Notes: a model not told the origin generated them from the sequence alone. 41,497 bases of DNA from Dehalococcoidia bacterium (GCA_002699555.1 PABN01000036.1:1-41497), one strand, 5' to 3'; counted from the stretch's first letter, positions 10,163-20,590 are shown. Made by a program: numbers and translations.

Positions 10163-10219
10163 TTAGTATTTAAAGCAATAACGCGTTATGTCCAAGTTGA
10201 AATATTTCAGGAGAACAAT

Positions 10220-11095
10220 ATGACTGGTGCTGAGAAAAAAACGGCAGATATTTTTGGTAAAGAAATGTCTTATCTAGAAATCGGTGAAGGGGATCCGATT
10301 GTTTTTTTACATGGGAACCCTACTTCGTCTTATTTATGGCGGAATATCATCCCCCATGTTTCTCAGATGGGTAGATGTATAGCGCCTGATTTAATAGGTC
10401 AGGGAAACTCAGACAAACTCGATGACTCCGGTCCGGATTCATATAGGTATGTGGAACAACGAAAATACCTGTTTGAACTATTGAAACAAATTGGAGTTGA
10501 GTCGAATGTGACTTTAGTTATCCATGACTGGGGTTCAGCTTTAGGTTTTGACTGGGCTATGCAAAACCCCGATTCGGTTAAGGGAGTTTGCTACATGGAG
10601 GCAATTGTGAAACCTATTGAATCATGGGACGACTGGCCAGAAAATGCACGTGGCATTTTCCAAGGTTTCCGCTCAGAATCCGGAGATGAAATGGTTCTCG
10701 AAAAAAACTTATTTGTTGAAGGCGTATTGCCTGCAGCCATATTAAGAGACTTAGAAGAAGAAGAGATGAACGAGTATCGTCGTCCTTTTTCTGAACCTGG
10801 TGAATCACGCAGACCCACACTTACATGGCCGCGTGAAATCCCAATAGAAGGATTTCCAGAAGACGTTACAGAAATAGTCACTAATTATGCGAAATTTATG
10901 GCAGAGTCAGCATTTCCAAAACTATTTATTAACGCAGAACCAGGAGCGATATTGCAAGGTAAACAAAGAGAATTTTGCCGCCAATGGAAAAATCAAACAG
11001 AAACCACTGTTGCAGGTAACCACTTCATACAAGAAGATTCACCCGACGAGATTGGTTCAGCATTGAGTTCTTGGTATTCAAGCATTCCTAGCTGA
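10220..11095 (+). CDS. Haloalkane dehalogenase (alpha/beta hydrolase, HLD-II-like)
   Basis: [26 protein letters not shown] (Asp nucleophile plus Trp), YMEAIV (Glu acid), [13 protein letters not shown] (His); matches DhaA/LinB architecture. Confidence 0.85.
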   Translation: MTGAEKKTADIFGKEMSYLEIGEGDPIVFLHGNPTSSYLWRNIIPHVSQMGRCIAPDLIGQGNSDKLDDSGPDSYRYVEQRKYLFELLKQIGVESNVTLVIHDWGSALGFDWAMQNPDSVKGVCYMEAIVKPIESWDDWPENARGIFQGFRSESGDEMVLEKNLFVEGVLPAAILRDLEEEEMNEYRRPFSEPGESRRPTLTWPREIPIEGFPEDVTEIVTNYAKFMAESAFPKLFINAEPGAILQGKQREFCRQWKNQTETTVAGNHFIQEDSPDEIGSALSSWYSSIPS

Positions 11096-12749
11096 GGTTT
11101 ACTGGTGTAGAAACTTCTGAAAAGAAGTCGCCGCCTTTATCGTCCATGACAATAAAAGCAGGAAAGTTTTCAACTTCTATTTTCCACACTGCTTCCATTC
11201 CCAGTTCCGGATAGTCAATAACTTCTACTTTGCGAATCGACTCAGTTGCTAAGCGGGCTGCAGGACCTCCTATGGAACCAAGGTAAAAACCGCCATAAGT
11301 AGAACAAGAATCAGATACTTGCTGCGAACGGTTACCTTTGGCAAGCATTATCAAGCTCGCTCCTGCAGATTGGAATTTTTCCACATAGGTATCCATTCGC
11401 CCTGCAGTTGTTGGACCAAAGGAACCTGAAGCATATCCTTCTGGAGTTTTCGCAGGGCCTGCATAGTAGACAGGATGATCAATAAGATACTGAGGCATAG
11501 GCTCGCCCGAATCAATGCGTTTAGAAATAGCGGCATGAGCCACATCCCTAGCCACCACCAAAGTTCCAGTCAAAGCTAGACGAGTCTTAACTGGATACTT
11601 ACTTAATTCAGACCTTATTTCGTCCATGGGTCTATTCAAATCGACAGAAATGACTTCACCAGAAAGCTCGCCTTCAAGTGTTTCAGGCAGAAAACGAGCG
11701 GGGTCCTCTTCGAGTTTTTCTAAAAATATTCCTTCAGAAGTTATTTTCCCTAAAGCTTGTCTGTCTGCAGAACATGAAACTGCCACACCTACAGGATTAG
11801 AAGCTGCATGGCGGGGGAGTCGAATCACTCTCACATCATGGCAAAAGTATTTACCACCAAATTGAGCGCCGATACCAAATTCTCTAGTTAAGTCTAAAAT
11901 TCTGCTTTCCCATTCAAGATCACGAAATCCATGGCCGTTTTCGCTTCCTTCTGTGGGTAGGTGATCCAAATAACGAGCAGAAGCATATTTGGCTACTTTC
12001 AGATTGAATTCTGCAGATGTTCCACCGATTACAACAGATAGATGATACGGGGGGCAGGCCGCAGTCCCTAGAGTTCTTAGTTTTTCATCTAGAAAACTAA
12101 TTAAACGATCAGGTTCAAGAAGGGCTCTGGTCTCTTGAAATAGAAAACTTTTGTTGGCCGAACCCCCACCCTTAGCCATAAATAGAAACTTGTATGAATC
12201 ACCTGGAACAGCTTCAATTTCAATCTGCGCAGGCAGATTTGTTCCAGTATTTTTTTCAGTGAACATATCCAGAGGTGCCATCTGTGAATAGCGAAGGTTA
12301 GAAGTTGTGTAGGTGTCATGGACACCTCTCGAAATGGCTTCTTTGTCATCTATATCAGTTAGAACTTGTTGACCTTTCTTAGCGATGATTAGAGCAGTTC
12401 CTGTATCTTGACACGACGGAAGGACCCCTCCAGCGGAAATATTGGCATTATGGAGTAGTTCCAATGCGACGAAACGATCGTTTTCAGAAGCTTCTGGATC
12501 TTCCAGAATTTCAGCTAGTTGAGATAAATGACCCGGACGAAATAAGTGTGCTATGTCGCGCATGGCTGTTGAGGTGATCAGCCTTAAAGCTTCGTGTTCG
12601 ACTTTAAGGAACTTTCTACCGTCTGGCCCTTCTACTTCGGAAACTCCTGAATCACCTAAATAGTTAAATTCTGTTTCTGCGTAAGGGTCGTTTAAAAGAG
12701 GGAGAAGATCTGTGTATTCAAATTCGGGGATTTGCTTTTCTTCTGCCAT
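11088..12749 (-). CDS. Fumarate hydratase class I (Fe-S dependent, fused alpha/beta)
   Basis: [63 protein letters not shown] motifs. Confidence 0.92.
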   Translation of the reverse strand: MAEEKQIPEFEYTDLLPLLNDPYAETEFNYLGDSGVSEVEGPDGRKFLKVEHEALRLITSTAMRDIAHLFRPGHLSQLAEILEDPEASENDRFVALELLHNANISAGGVLPSCQDTGTALIIAKKGQQVLTDIDDKEAISRGVHDTYTTSNLRYSQMAPLDMFTEKNTGTNLPAQIEIEAVPGDSYKFLFMAKGGGSANKSFLFQETRALLEPDRLISFLDEKLRTLGTAACPPYHLSVVIGGTSAEFNLKVAKYASARYLDHLPTEGSENGHGFRDLEWESRILDLTREFGIGAQFGGKYFCHDVRVIRLPRHAASNPVGVAVSCSADRQALGKITSEGIFLEKLEEDPARFLPETLEGELSGEVISVDLNRPMDEIRSELSKYPVKTRLALTGTLVVARDVAHAAISKRIDSGEPMPQYLIDHPVYYAGPAKTPEGYASGSFGPTTAGRMDTYVEKFQSAGASLIMLAKGNRSQQVSDSCSTYGGFYLGSIGGPAARLATESIRKVEVIDYPELGMEAVWKIEVENFPAFIVMDDKGGDFFSEVSTPVNLS

Positions 12750-12808
12750 ATATCCAAACTACCTCTTCAAGAGGTACTAGTCAGTTGATTAAATAATGAA
12801 TATTTGAC

Positions 12809-13852
12809 TTAACCAGCAGAAAGGTCAGATGCTATTTGATCCCACATAGAAGAATCGCTGTTTGAACCGAGACTATAGAAAGCCATTCTGTCAACAACAT
12901 TCCCATATCTTTCAAGTACGCCAGGGGCTATTGTTTCAGGTTCTCCCACGACAGCGAAAGTCTCTAACATTTCGTCATCTATGATCGTTCCCATTTCTTG
13001 CCATGCTCCTTCTTTCGACATTCTGTTGAGTTCACCTTGAGCATCTCCCCATCCATGCAGATCTAGAACTGGACGATAAGCAGGTGTAGAAGCATAGAAA
13101 GCTATCTGTTGTCTGATGGCTGTAGCAGAGTTTTCGATCGATTTTTCGTCGTTTCCGGTCACAACAAAACCAGGCCCTACGATTTCGAAGGAATCTAAAC
13201 TACGACCTGACTTATCTAAACCACGTTGCACTGCTGGAATAGTCACTTCTTTTAAGTAGCGTTCGGTGCTGAAGGCATGACAAATGATTCCATCACAAAC
13301 CTCTCCAGCGACTTCTGACATAAGAGGTCCGACGGCAGAAATAAAAATCTTTGGACTTCCGTAGTTACTTGGACCTGGATTGAAAAAAGGTGACATCAAA
13401 GTATGTGTATAAAAGTCACCTCTAAAATCTAACCTTGAACCATCTTGCCAAGAGTCCCAGATTGCTCTAATCGCAGCGACCATTTCCCGCATTCTTGCTG
13501 CTGGTTTTGACCATTCCATTGAAAATCGTTTAGTTATGTGCGGTTTTATTTGAGTTCCAAGTCCAAGGATAAATCGGCCCTTACTGTAGTTTTGAAGGTC
13601 GTAACCAATATTGGCTAAAATCATTGGGTTGCGAGCAAAAGCCACTGCAATTGAGGTCCCTAATTCTATTTTTTCAGTGTGTTCAGCAGCGATCATATGA
13701 GGAAAAAATGGGTCGTGGCTTGTTTCTGCTGTCCAAGCACCTGAGTAACCCTTGGCCTCAAGTTGTTTAGCTGAATCAATTATTGGCTGGAATCCACCTT
13801 CCAGCGAGGTTGGAAATGCGGCTCCTAGGCCGCCATCAATTTTCATAGACAT
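12809..13852 (-). CDS. LLM class F420-dependent oxidoreductase (TIGR03617-like)
   Basis: Luciferase-like fold: GYSGAWTAETSHDPFFP, IELGTSIAVAFARNPM, LGLGTQ. Confidence 0.83.
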   Translation of the reverse strand: MSMKIDGGLGAAFPTSLEGGFQPIIDSAKQLEAKGYSGAWTAETSHDPFFPHMIAAEHTEKIELGTSIAVAFARNPMILANIGYDLQNYSKGRFILGLGTQIKPHITKRFSMEWSKPAARMREMVAAIRAIWDSWQDGSRLDFRGDFYTHTLMSPFFNPGPSNYGSPKIFISAVGPLMSEVAGEVCDGIICHAFSTERYLKEVTIPAVQRGLDKSGRSLDSFEIVGPGFVVTGNDEKSIENSATAIRQQIAFYASTPAYRPVLDLHGWGDAQGELNRMSKEGAWQEMGTIIDDEMLETFAVVGEPETIAPGVLERYGNVVDRMAFYSLGSNSDSSMWDQIASDLSAG

Positions 13853-13926
13853 GACCGTAGCGCGTTAAATTGAAATTTTGAAGCTTTATTGATTATTGCT
13901 AAAGAATGTTCTCGTAAACTCTTGAT

Positions 13927-14415
13927 GTGGCAATAGAAAATAATACAAGCGACGATCTACATCTTTTGGCTGCTCGCAGATTAAGGGCAGCTGGAATGAG
14001 ATACAGCAGATCCAGGAAGGCAATAGTAGAAGTTTTGGCTAGTGCTGGTAGGCCTTTAACACTCGATGAAGTTTTGGCTTTCAATTCAGATATTGATCTG
14101 GCGCAGAGTTCTGTTTACAGAAATTCAACTGAACTTGTAGATGCTGGTGTTTTAAAATGCTTAGCATCAGGGAAAGATCATAATCGTTTTGAATTGGATG
14201 ACTCAATAATTGGACACCATCATCATTTTGTTTGTTTAGATTGTGGCGAGATAGAGGATTTTGAAGTTCCTGAACACTTTGAAAAAGAAATACTTCGATT
14301 AGAGGCAGAACTTATGAAGAAGGGGTTGTCGGTCGAAGGGCATACCTTAGACATACAAGGGCGTTGTTCTAAGTGTGCTAATAAAATAGTAGGTAACTTT
14401 GTTTCTCAAACGTAA
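13927..14415 (+). CDS. Fur family transcriptional regulator
   Basis: RYSRSRKAIVEVLASAGRPLTLDEVL winged helix, GHHHHFVCLDCGEIEDF and CSKC zinc motif; GTG start. Confidence 0.9.
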   Translation: MAIENNTSDDLHLLAARRLRAAGMRYSRSRKAIVEVLASAGRPLTLDEVLAFNSDIDLAQSSVYRNSTELVDAGVLKCLASGKDHNRFELDDSIIGHHHHFVCLDCGEIEDFEVPEHFEKEILRLEAELMKKGLSVEGHTLDIQGRCSKCANKIVGNFVSQT

Positions 14416-14896
14416 TGCGGCCCGAGTTGTTCTTCTCGACAAAAAAGAAAGAATCTTTTTAGTAAACGCTGAAGATCCGATCGATCCATTTAAAGAACCA
14501 TGGTGGGAAATTCCAGGTGGAGGTATCGGCAGAGGGGAAGACAGTTCCATAGCTGCAGCGCGTGAATTGTACGAAGAAACAGGCATTGATTCAATTAATA
14601 TGGGGCCGGTCATTTGGACTCAGCATGTTCAATTTACTTTCGGAGGTTATTTCTTCGACAGTTATGAGAAAATTCATGTTGCATGGTGTGATGGTGGAGA
14701 ATACCGCCCCCAACATTTAGAAGCTTTGGAAGCGGCTGCCTTTTTAGGAGCCAGATGGTGGGAGCTTGGTGAATTACTCCAATCAGAAGAACCAGTATTA
14801 CCGACCTTGCTAAGAGAACACATAACGCCAATTATTGCTGGAGACCTTCCTGAAGAACCAATTGATATTTCTCCAGTTCAATTGGAAGAAAATTAA
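14399..14896 (+). CDS. NUDIX hydrolase
   Basis: Nudix box GGGIGRGEDSSIAAARELYEETGI; TTG start overlapping fur. Confidence 0.88.
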   Translation: MFLKRNAARVVLLDKKERIFLVNAEDPIDPFKEPWWEIPGGGIGRGEDSSIAAARELYEETGIDSINMGPVIWTQHVQFTFGGYFFDSYEKIHVAWCDGGEYRPQHLEALEAAAFLGARWWELGELLQSEEPVLPTLLREHITPIIAGDLPEEPIDISPVQLEEN

Positions 14897-15153
14897 CTTT
14901 TCTCTTTTTCTTCGCGTTCTGCCCCTCTGACTGCGTAGTGGAGCAAAATTGATGGAGCCAGAATTATGGATCCAACTATTAAAAGAACAGTCAAAGTTTT
15001 GGCAACTAGATTATTGAATTCGACAGTAAATCCAATAACGAAAATAATCAAAGACAGAAAAAAAATTGAATATCCGATTCTTCTTCCAGTATTAGCTATT
15101 AACGAAGCTCGTTCGCGACGCATTGCTAGGGACTCTGAATCATTTGAAAGCAT
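14893..15153 (-). CDS. Small two-TM membrane protein
   Basis: 86 aa ORF with two hydrophobic helices and charged tails; fits tightly between neighbours. Confidence 0.65.
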   Translation of the reverse strand: MLSNDSESLAMRRERASLIANTGRRIGYSIFFLSLIIFVIGFTVEFNNLVAKTLTVLLIVGSIILAPSILLHYAVRGAEREEKEKS

Positions 15154-15155
15154 CT

Positions 15156-15737
15156 CTACTCCTTAGAACCGCGGGCAGTGCCTATAAGTTCTTCACCTTG
15201 TTCATATACATAACAATGAATCCCCCTGAATCTAGCTTTTGGATCTTCAAAGTTTGTTCGATTTGGAGTCAGAAAACTTAGTTTAAATTTTGACAACTCA
15301 TAGATTTCTTCAACGAAGTCTAGAAATTCGTCATAACAAACTGAGGTCGCAAAAGCTTGCATTTCTTGATCCCCGGGCCATGGAGCACCAGGTCCTGCAG
15401 GGTGCTCAATTCTGGAAAATATCTCGTGTTGGTGTGGGCCTTCACAAGAGACTTTTGTATTGATCTCTACTAGGCGTTCATCGTTAGTCCAAGAATAATG
15501 ATTAAAACAGTCGCCAGCGGCAAGATTGTGTACATTAACAACCTCTCCGATCCAGTCAGGGGTGGATTGCGTAGTCACTGTTGGTTTCACTTCAACAGCA
15601 CTAGTCGTACTGTTTATTGGTGCAGGTTCACTAGAGTTTTCAACAGTTTTTGAACAACCTATAAGAAGAAAAGTCGAAGTAAAAAGTAAAGCCAACACTT
15701 CTATTTTTTTATTAGAAAAAGGCATTAATTTAAACAC
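15156..15737 (-). CDS. Lipoprotein with septum-formation-like domain
   Basis: Lipobox LLIGCSK; GDCFNHYSW...CEGPHQHEIFSRI...CYDEF...CYVYEQGE resembles the actinobacterial 'septum formation' domain. Confidence 0.6.
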   Translation of the reverse strand: MFKLMPFSNKKIEVLALLFTSTFLLIGCSKTVENSSEPAPINSTTSAVEVKPTVTTQSTPDWIGEVVNVHNLAAGDCFNHYSWTNDERLVEINTKVSCEGPHQHEIFSRIEHPAGPGAPWPGDQEMQAFATSVCYDEFLDFVEEIYELSKFKLSFLTPNRTNFEDPKARFRGIHCYVYEQGEELIGTARGSKE

Positions 15738-15784
15738 AAGACAAGGTTAGGGGTGCTGAGTCGATCTGACGGTACCGTGGGCTC

Positions 15785-16453
15785 GTGTCTGTTGTAAAAC
15801 TTGATGGTTTAGTTGCTTTATTAGAAGGTTTTCCAGCTTTAACAGGGGTTGATCTTACTGTAAATGCTGGTGAAATAGTTTTTGTAAAAGGACCTAATGG
15901 GGCGGGAAAAACCACTTTGTTGCACTTATGTGCAGGACTCATACAACCAAAAGATGGAACAGGTTCGATATTGGGACATGACCTCTCCTCAGAAAGAACT
16001 GAAATAAGGAAAAGAGTTGGACTGCTTTCACACAGTTCAGGACTATATAGAGACCTCACAGTGCTAGAGAATATTACTTTTTGGACTCAGATTGCAGGAG
16101 TTGAACAATCAGAAATTGATAGCCGTATTGTGTGGGCTCTTGAGAGAATGGAACTGGGAAGTAAATTGCAAAATCAGAAAGTTCGTTCTTTGTCTGTCGG
16201 TCAAAAAAGAAGAACATCCTTAGCAGTTTTCATAGTACGTAGACCAGACTTATGGCTTATGGATGAACCACATGCGGGGCTTGATCAGGAGGGACGGCAG
16301 ATTGTAGATGACCTTATTGAAGAGTCAGTAGGAGCTGGAGCCACAGTCATTGTTGCTTCTCATGACTTTGAGCGTGTTGCAAACCTTTCGACACGAATTG
16401 TGACTCTTTCTGGAGGTGCAGTGTTAGATGCAGACCGTGAGGGAAATAGATGA
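15785..16453 (+). CDS. ccmA: Heme exporter ATP-binding protein CcmA
   Basis: GPNGAGKTTLLHLCAGLIQPKDG, LSVGQKRRTSLAVFIVRRPDLWLMDEPHAGLD; first gene of ccm cluster; GTG start. Confidence 0.87.
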   Translation: MSVVKLDGLVALLEGFPALTGVDLTVNAGEIVFVKGPNGAGKTTLLHLCAGLIQPKDGTGSILGHDLSSERTEIRKRVGLLSHSSGLYRDLTVLENITFWTQIAGVEQSEIDSRIVWALERMELGSKLQNQKVRSLSVGQKRRTSLAVFIVRRPDLWLMDEPHAGLDQEGRQIVDDLIEESVGAGATVIVASHDFERVANLSTRIVTLSGGAVLDADREGNR

Positions 16454-17124
16454 AAAGACTTTTTGCTGACATCAGACTTATAACGAGCAAAGATTTGAAG
16501 ATTGAATTACGTTCAAGGGTTCTCATTAATCAGGTAGCTCCTTTTGCTTTAATAATTCTTGTTTTGTTCGGTATTGCCCTTGACGCAGATCAAAAATCTC
16601 TGAGAAATTTTGCTTCAGGTCTATTTTGGATTTCTGTTTTGCTTTGTGCACTAATGGCGATTTCTCGATCGATGACCATAGAGCGAGATGATGAAGCACT
16701 GGTTGGGCTAAATCTGTCAGGAGTTGATCCACTCGCTATATTTTTGGGTAAGACATGTGCAATAGCAATACAATTGTTGATTCTTGAAATTTTTTTAGGC
16801 GTGGGAATAATTTTGTTGTACAGATCAGAAGTAGAAGATTTTTGGTTGCTAGTTTCGACTGGTTTGTTCGCGTGTATAGCAGTGTCAGCCTTAGGTACGA
16901 TTTTTGGATTTTTAGCTTCGGGTTTAGGGGTTCGTGAAACCCTTCTACCTATTCTTCTTTTGCCGTTACTCCTGCCTGTTCTTATAGGCGCAACTCGAGC
17001 TTTCGACGATGCCTTAGGAGTTGCTGCTATAAATGGTTGGAATTGGTTTGCTTTTGTAGCAGGTCTGACAGTTATTCTCACCACTGTTGGGGCAGGAGCA
17101 AACTACCTCTTGGCAGACAACTAA
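16450..17124 (+). CDS. ccmB: Heme exporter membrane protein CcmB
   Basis: Six-TM ORF starting KRLFADIRLITSKDLKIELRSR, overlaps ccmA by 4 nt, followed by ccmC. Confidence 0.85.
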   Translation: MKRLFADIRLITSKDLKIELRSRVLINQVAPFALIILVLFGIALDADQKSLRNFASGLFWISVLLCALMAISRSMTIERDDEALVGLNLSGVDPLAIFLGKTCAIAIQLLILEIFLGVGIILLYRSEVEDFWLLVSTGLFACIAVSALGTIFGFLASGLGVRETLLPILLLPLLLPVLIGATRAFDDALGVAAINGWNWFAFVAGLTVILTTVGAGANYLLADN

Positions 17125-17143
17125 CGATATTGGGAATGGAAAG

Positions 17144-17902
17144 ATGACAAGTTCGATTACAACAGCATCAAAAGGATCAAAAATTTTAGGACTGACTTCG
17201 CTCGTTGGATTTGTAGTTCTCGTACTTTTGGCTTTTTTCGTAACAGATCCAGATATTAGATTTCATCCCGAGACAGGTGAAGAGTTTGGACAGTTTGACG
17301 CGGTTCGGCTTCTCTATCTTCATGTGCCATTGATAGCAGTTACGTATTTGGCTTTTGTGGTTTGTGCAATAGCAAGTGCTGGATATTTAGTAAAACGTAC
17401 ATTCTGGTGGGACTCGATGGCTCATGCTGCTGGAGAAGTCGGTACTCTTACATGCGCTTTAGTTCTTATAACCGGATCTATTTGGGGCAGACCCGTTTGG
17501 AATACATGGTGGGAATGGGGGGACGTCCGAGTGATGAGCACTCTTATTCTTTTTCTTCTATTCCTCGGATATTTGGCATTACGCGGAGCTTTCGTGAGCC
17601 CACAACGTGCAGCACGCCCTGCAGCCATAGTCGCGCTTATTGCAGTTTTGGATATTCCTCTAATAAATAGATCAGTAGAGTGGTGGGAAAATAGAACACT
17701 TCATCAGAAGTCAACATTGTCAGAGCTTAAAATTGAGGACTTAACTCTTTTCACTTTAATGTTGGGGATTTTAGTGGCATTGCTTGTGATGTCTTGGTTA
17801 ATTTTGCATCGATTTAGAGTCGCATGGTTGGAGCATGCTGAGTTTGAACAGGGAATAAAAACTGCGATCGAAGAGCGTAGACAGATTGATAACGAGGATT
17901 AA
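17144..17902 (+). CDS. ccmC: Cytochrome c biogenesis protein CcmC
   Basis: LYLHVPLIAVTYLAFVVCAIAS, ITGSIWGRPVWNTWWEWGDVRVMSTLILFLLFLGYLALR; ATG at 17144 preferred over 17087. Confidence 0.87.
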   Translation: MTSSITTASKGSKILGLTSLVGFVVLVLLAFFVTDPDIRFHPETGEEFGQFDAVRLLYLHVPLIAVTYLAFVVCAIASAGYLVKRTFWWDSMAHAAGEVGTLTCALVLITGSIWGRPVWNTWWEWGDVRVMSTLILFLLFLGYLALRGAFVSPQRAARPAAIVALIAVLDIPLINRSVEWWENRTLHQKSTLSELKIEDLTLFTLMLGILVALLVMSWLILHRFRVAWLEHAEFEQGIKTAIEERRQIDNED

Positions 17903-17906
17903 TGGT

Positions 17907-18065
17907 ATGACACATTTAGGTTATTTGCTTGCAGGTTGGGGTTTGTCTTCTTTCATAGTTTTGCTTTACGCATTTCGTCTGATTAAAAGAGGAGCTCAAC
18001 TGTCAAAGCGAGTTCCATCTGAACATGCTCGTTGGATTAGCTCACCAAAACAAAATAGCGGGTGA
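17907..18065 (+). CDS. ccmD: CcmD-like small membrane protein (absent from supplied ORF track)
   Basis: 52 aa MTHLGYLLAGWGLSSFIVLLYAFRLIKRGAQLSKRVPSEHARWISSPKQNSG: one TM then basic tail; lies between ccmC and ccmE, overlaps ccmE start by 4 nt (GTGA). Confidence 0.75.
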   Translation: MTHLGYLLAGWGLSSFIVLLYAFRLIKRGAQLSKRVPSEHARWISSPKQNSG

Positions 18066-18574
18066 AATCTTTGGAAGAGCTAACACCCAGACAAGACCGA
18101 ATTGAAAAGAAAAACTCTGGTCTATTCGCAAAATTTGCCGGAGTAATACTTTTGGTCATCGTCGTTATTGTTTTATTTAGGACATTAGGAAATGCTTCTT
18201 TGTTTTTTTACCCGGTTGACGAAGCAGTAGAAAAAAGGGTCGAACTTGAAGACAGGCGCTTTCGTGTAATTGGGACTCCACAACCTGGAATTATCGAAAC
18301 CACTTTGTCAGGTCGTCAAGTCCTTGTTTTCACATTATGCACGGGGGACATTTATGCTGACGTAGTTCATGAAGGTGACCCTGCAGAATTATTTAATCCA
18401 GGAGTTCCGGTAGTTTTACAAGGAGTTTGGCGAGAAGTTAAACCTCCAAGTATTGAAAAACTTCTATATTCACCGAACGATGGATGGCATATAGAAACTG
18501 ACAGCATGGTGGTTAAGCATGATAATGATTACCGCTCAGATCGTGCCGAATTAGAATCTTGCAGTAGTGAATAG
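18062..18574 (+). CDS. ccmE: Cytochrome c maturation heme chaperone CcmE
   Basis: Single N-terminal TM; FRVIGTPQPGIIETT, VVHEGDPAELFNPGVPVVLQGVW; C-terminal VVKHDNDY (HxxxY-type heme site); GTG start. Confidence 0.88.
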   Translation: MKSLEELTPRQDRIEKKNSGLFAKFAGVILLVIVVIVLFRTLGNASLFFYPVDEAVEKRVELEDRRFRVIGTPQPGIIETTLSGRQVLVFTLCTGDIYADVVHEGDPAELFNPGVPVVLQGVWREVKPPSIEKLLYSPNDGWHIETDSMVVKHDNDYRSDRAELESCSSE

Positions 18575-18616
18575 CATGCTATGTCCACCTATTGATCAAC
18601 TGGCTAATAAAGAATT

Positions 18617-20590
18617 ATGAATACAGAATTAGGAACCGTATTTGTGGCTCTGGGTTTAGCCGCTTCTTTACTGGCTGTTGTTAATCAGATTTATGGACTG
18701 ATTACTAAAAGATCAGATTTGTTGTCACGGGTTCAAATACCGGTATTAATTATGTTCTTTGCGGCTGTAGGTCAAGTAGCTGTAATGGAAAGAGCTTTAA
18801 TAACACGTGACTTCACGGTTGCTTATGTGGCGCAACACGGGAGTACCAGAACACCCGCTTTGTTTAATGTCGCGACTCTTTGGTCAGCACTTGAAGGATC
18901 AATATTGCTATGGGTTCTGATACTTGTGGGTTATTTAGGTTTAGTGGTTTGGAGGTTCAAGAGCCGTCTTGGAGATCCCCTTGTGGCATGGGCAGTAACC
19001 GTTATATCAATAGTGTGCGTTTTCTTTTTTCTATTGTTGATGGGGCCTGCATTCCCATTTGGAGAGTTTGACCCTTGGCCAGGCTTTGATGGACCAGGCC
19101 CTAATCCACTTTTACAAAATCATATTTTGATGGCCTTTCACCCTCCAATTTTGTATCTGGGATATGTCGGTATGACAGTTCCTTTCTCTTTTGCTATTGC
19201 CGCTTTGATAACCGGAAGAGTTGGAGAAGGTTGGCTATTACAGACCAGAAAGTGGACTCTTATTGCATGGGGCTGTCTGTCACTTGGAATAATCCTAGGT
19301 TCTTGGTGGTCCTACGAGATTTTGGGATGGGGCGGCTACTGGGCTTGGGACCCAGTTGAGAATGCCTCTTTTTTGCCTTGGCTTACTTCTACGGCCTTTT
19401 TACATTCTGTAATGATTCAAGAAAAGAAAGGAATGCTGAGAGTATGGAATCTGTCTCTCCTTTGTGCAACTTTTTCATTGACAATCCTTGGCACTTTTAT
19501 TACACGTTCAGGTGTCCTTGAGTCCGTACATTCCTTTACTGAATCAGGTATTGGACCTCTGTTGCTCGGGTTTTTTCTTTTAGTGGTCATCACAAGTGTC
19601 GGTTTGATTGCTTGGAGAGGTGAAAGTTTGCGAAGCCCTGGTTCGATTAGCTCGCCATTATCTAGAACTGGAGCATTTTTACTTAACAATCTTTTATTTG
19701 GTTGTTTCGCTTTTGTGGTTTTTCTTGGAACAGTTTTCCCCCTGGTTATAGAAGCTTTGAATGGGGATCGAATTTCCGTTGGAAACCCTTATTTTGTAAA
19801 GATGTCAACTCCTATTGGCTTTGCTTTGCTATTTATGATGGCTATAGCGCCAGCTTTATCTTGGGGAAAAACTGATCTAGAGGTCCTTTCAAAACGCCTT
19901 ACGCCTTCAGTTGTTTGTGGATCAATAGCGATGCTTATAGGAGTTGTCTTAGGTAGCAGAGGGATTGTTCCAACGCTGGCTTTGGGTTTTGGGGGTTTTG
20001 CGGCTGGTAGTGCAATAAGACAAATTTTATTTGGGTTTAGAACTGCAAAATTTAGAGGTTTGCTTGGGAGAAATGGCGGCGGAATGGTAGTTCACTTGGG
20101 CGTGGTTATTCTGGCGGTTGCTTTGGCGTGCTCCTCTTCGTTTTTAAGACAGGCAGAGTTCAAATTTGAGCAAATTGGTGACGAGGCAACACTAGGGGGT
20201 CATGAATTCAAATTCGATGGGATCGAACGTGTTGAACTCAAAGAAAAGAACAAAATAATTGCGAAAGTTTTTATAGATGATGAATTATTTAAACCTTCAA
20301 TAAACCAATTTCCATTTGGAGGTAGAAGTATCGGAACCCCAACTACACGTTCGACTTGGAAAGATGATGTTCAGTTAGCCGTATTAGCTGTTCCAGAAGA
20401 AAGTGAACAAAAAAACACAGTAATTAGAGTGACGATTCAACCTATGGTTTGGTGGATTTGGTTTGGCGGCGGAGTAATGGTTTTGGGAACTATTTTTTCT
20501 TTATTTTCGAGAAGAAAAACTCTTTCTGAAAAGTCTGTCATACCGAGTGATGAAAATGTTCAAGAAATGGAAGCTAATGACTCCATCTAA
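18617..20590 (+). CDS. ccmF: Heme lyase CcmF
   Basis: WWSYEILGWGGYWAWDPVENASFLPWL WWD domain, many TM helices, GTFITRSGVLESVHSF. Confidence 0.95.
   Translation: MNTELGTVFVALGLAASLLAVVNQIYGLITKRSDLLSRVQIPVLIMFFAAVGQVAVMERALITRDFTVAYVAQHGSTRTPALFNVATLWSALEGSILLWVLILVGYLGLVVWRFKSRLGDPLVAWAVTVISIVCVFFFLLLMGPAFPFGEFDPWPGFDGPGPNPLLQNHILMAFHPPILYLGYVGMTVPFSFAIAALITGRVGEGWLLQTRKWTLIAWGCLSLGIILGSWWSYEILGWGGYWAWDPVENASFLPWLTSTAFLHSVMIQEKKGMLRVWNLSLLCATFSLTILGTFITRSGVLESVHSFTESGIGPLLLGFFLLVVITSVGLIAWRGESLRSPGSISSPLSRTGAFLLNNLLFGCFAFVVFLGTVFPLVIEALNGDRISVGNPYFVKMSTPIGFALLFMMAIAPALSWGKTDLEVLSKRLTPSVVCGSIAMLIGVVLGSRGIVPTLALGFGGFAAGSAIRQILFGFRTAKFRGLLGRNGGGMVVHLGVVILAVALACSSSFLRQAEFKFEQIGDEATLGGHEFKFDGIERVELKEKNKIIAKVFIDDELFKPSINQFPFGGRSIGTPTTRSTWKDDVQLAVLAVPEESEQKNTVIRVTIQPMVWWIWFGGGVMVLGTIFSLFSRRKTLSEKSVIPSDENVQEMEANDSI

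Noticed and set aside
15153-15156. Possible functional coupling of septum-like lipoprotein and the small membrane protein
   Set aside because: They are adjacent and co-directional, but adjacency alone in such a compact genome is not evidence.
16590-17084. 164-aa minus-strand ORF opposite ccmB
   Set aside because: Fully antisense to a confidently assigned membrane protein; basic, low-complexity translation typical of a shadow ORF.
19417-19689. 90-aa minus-strand ORF inside ccmF
   Set aside because: Antisense to the core WWD-domain heme lyase; no support.
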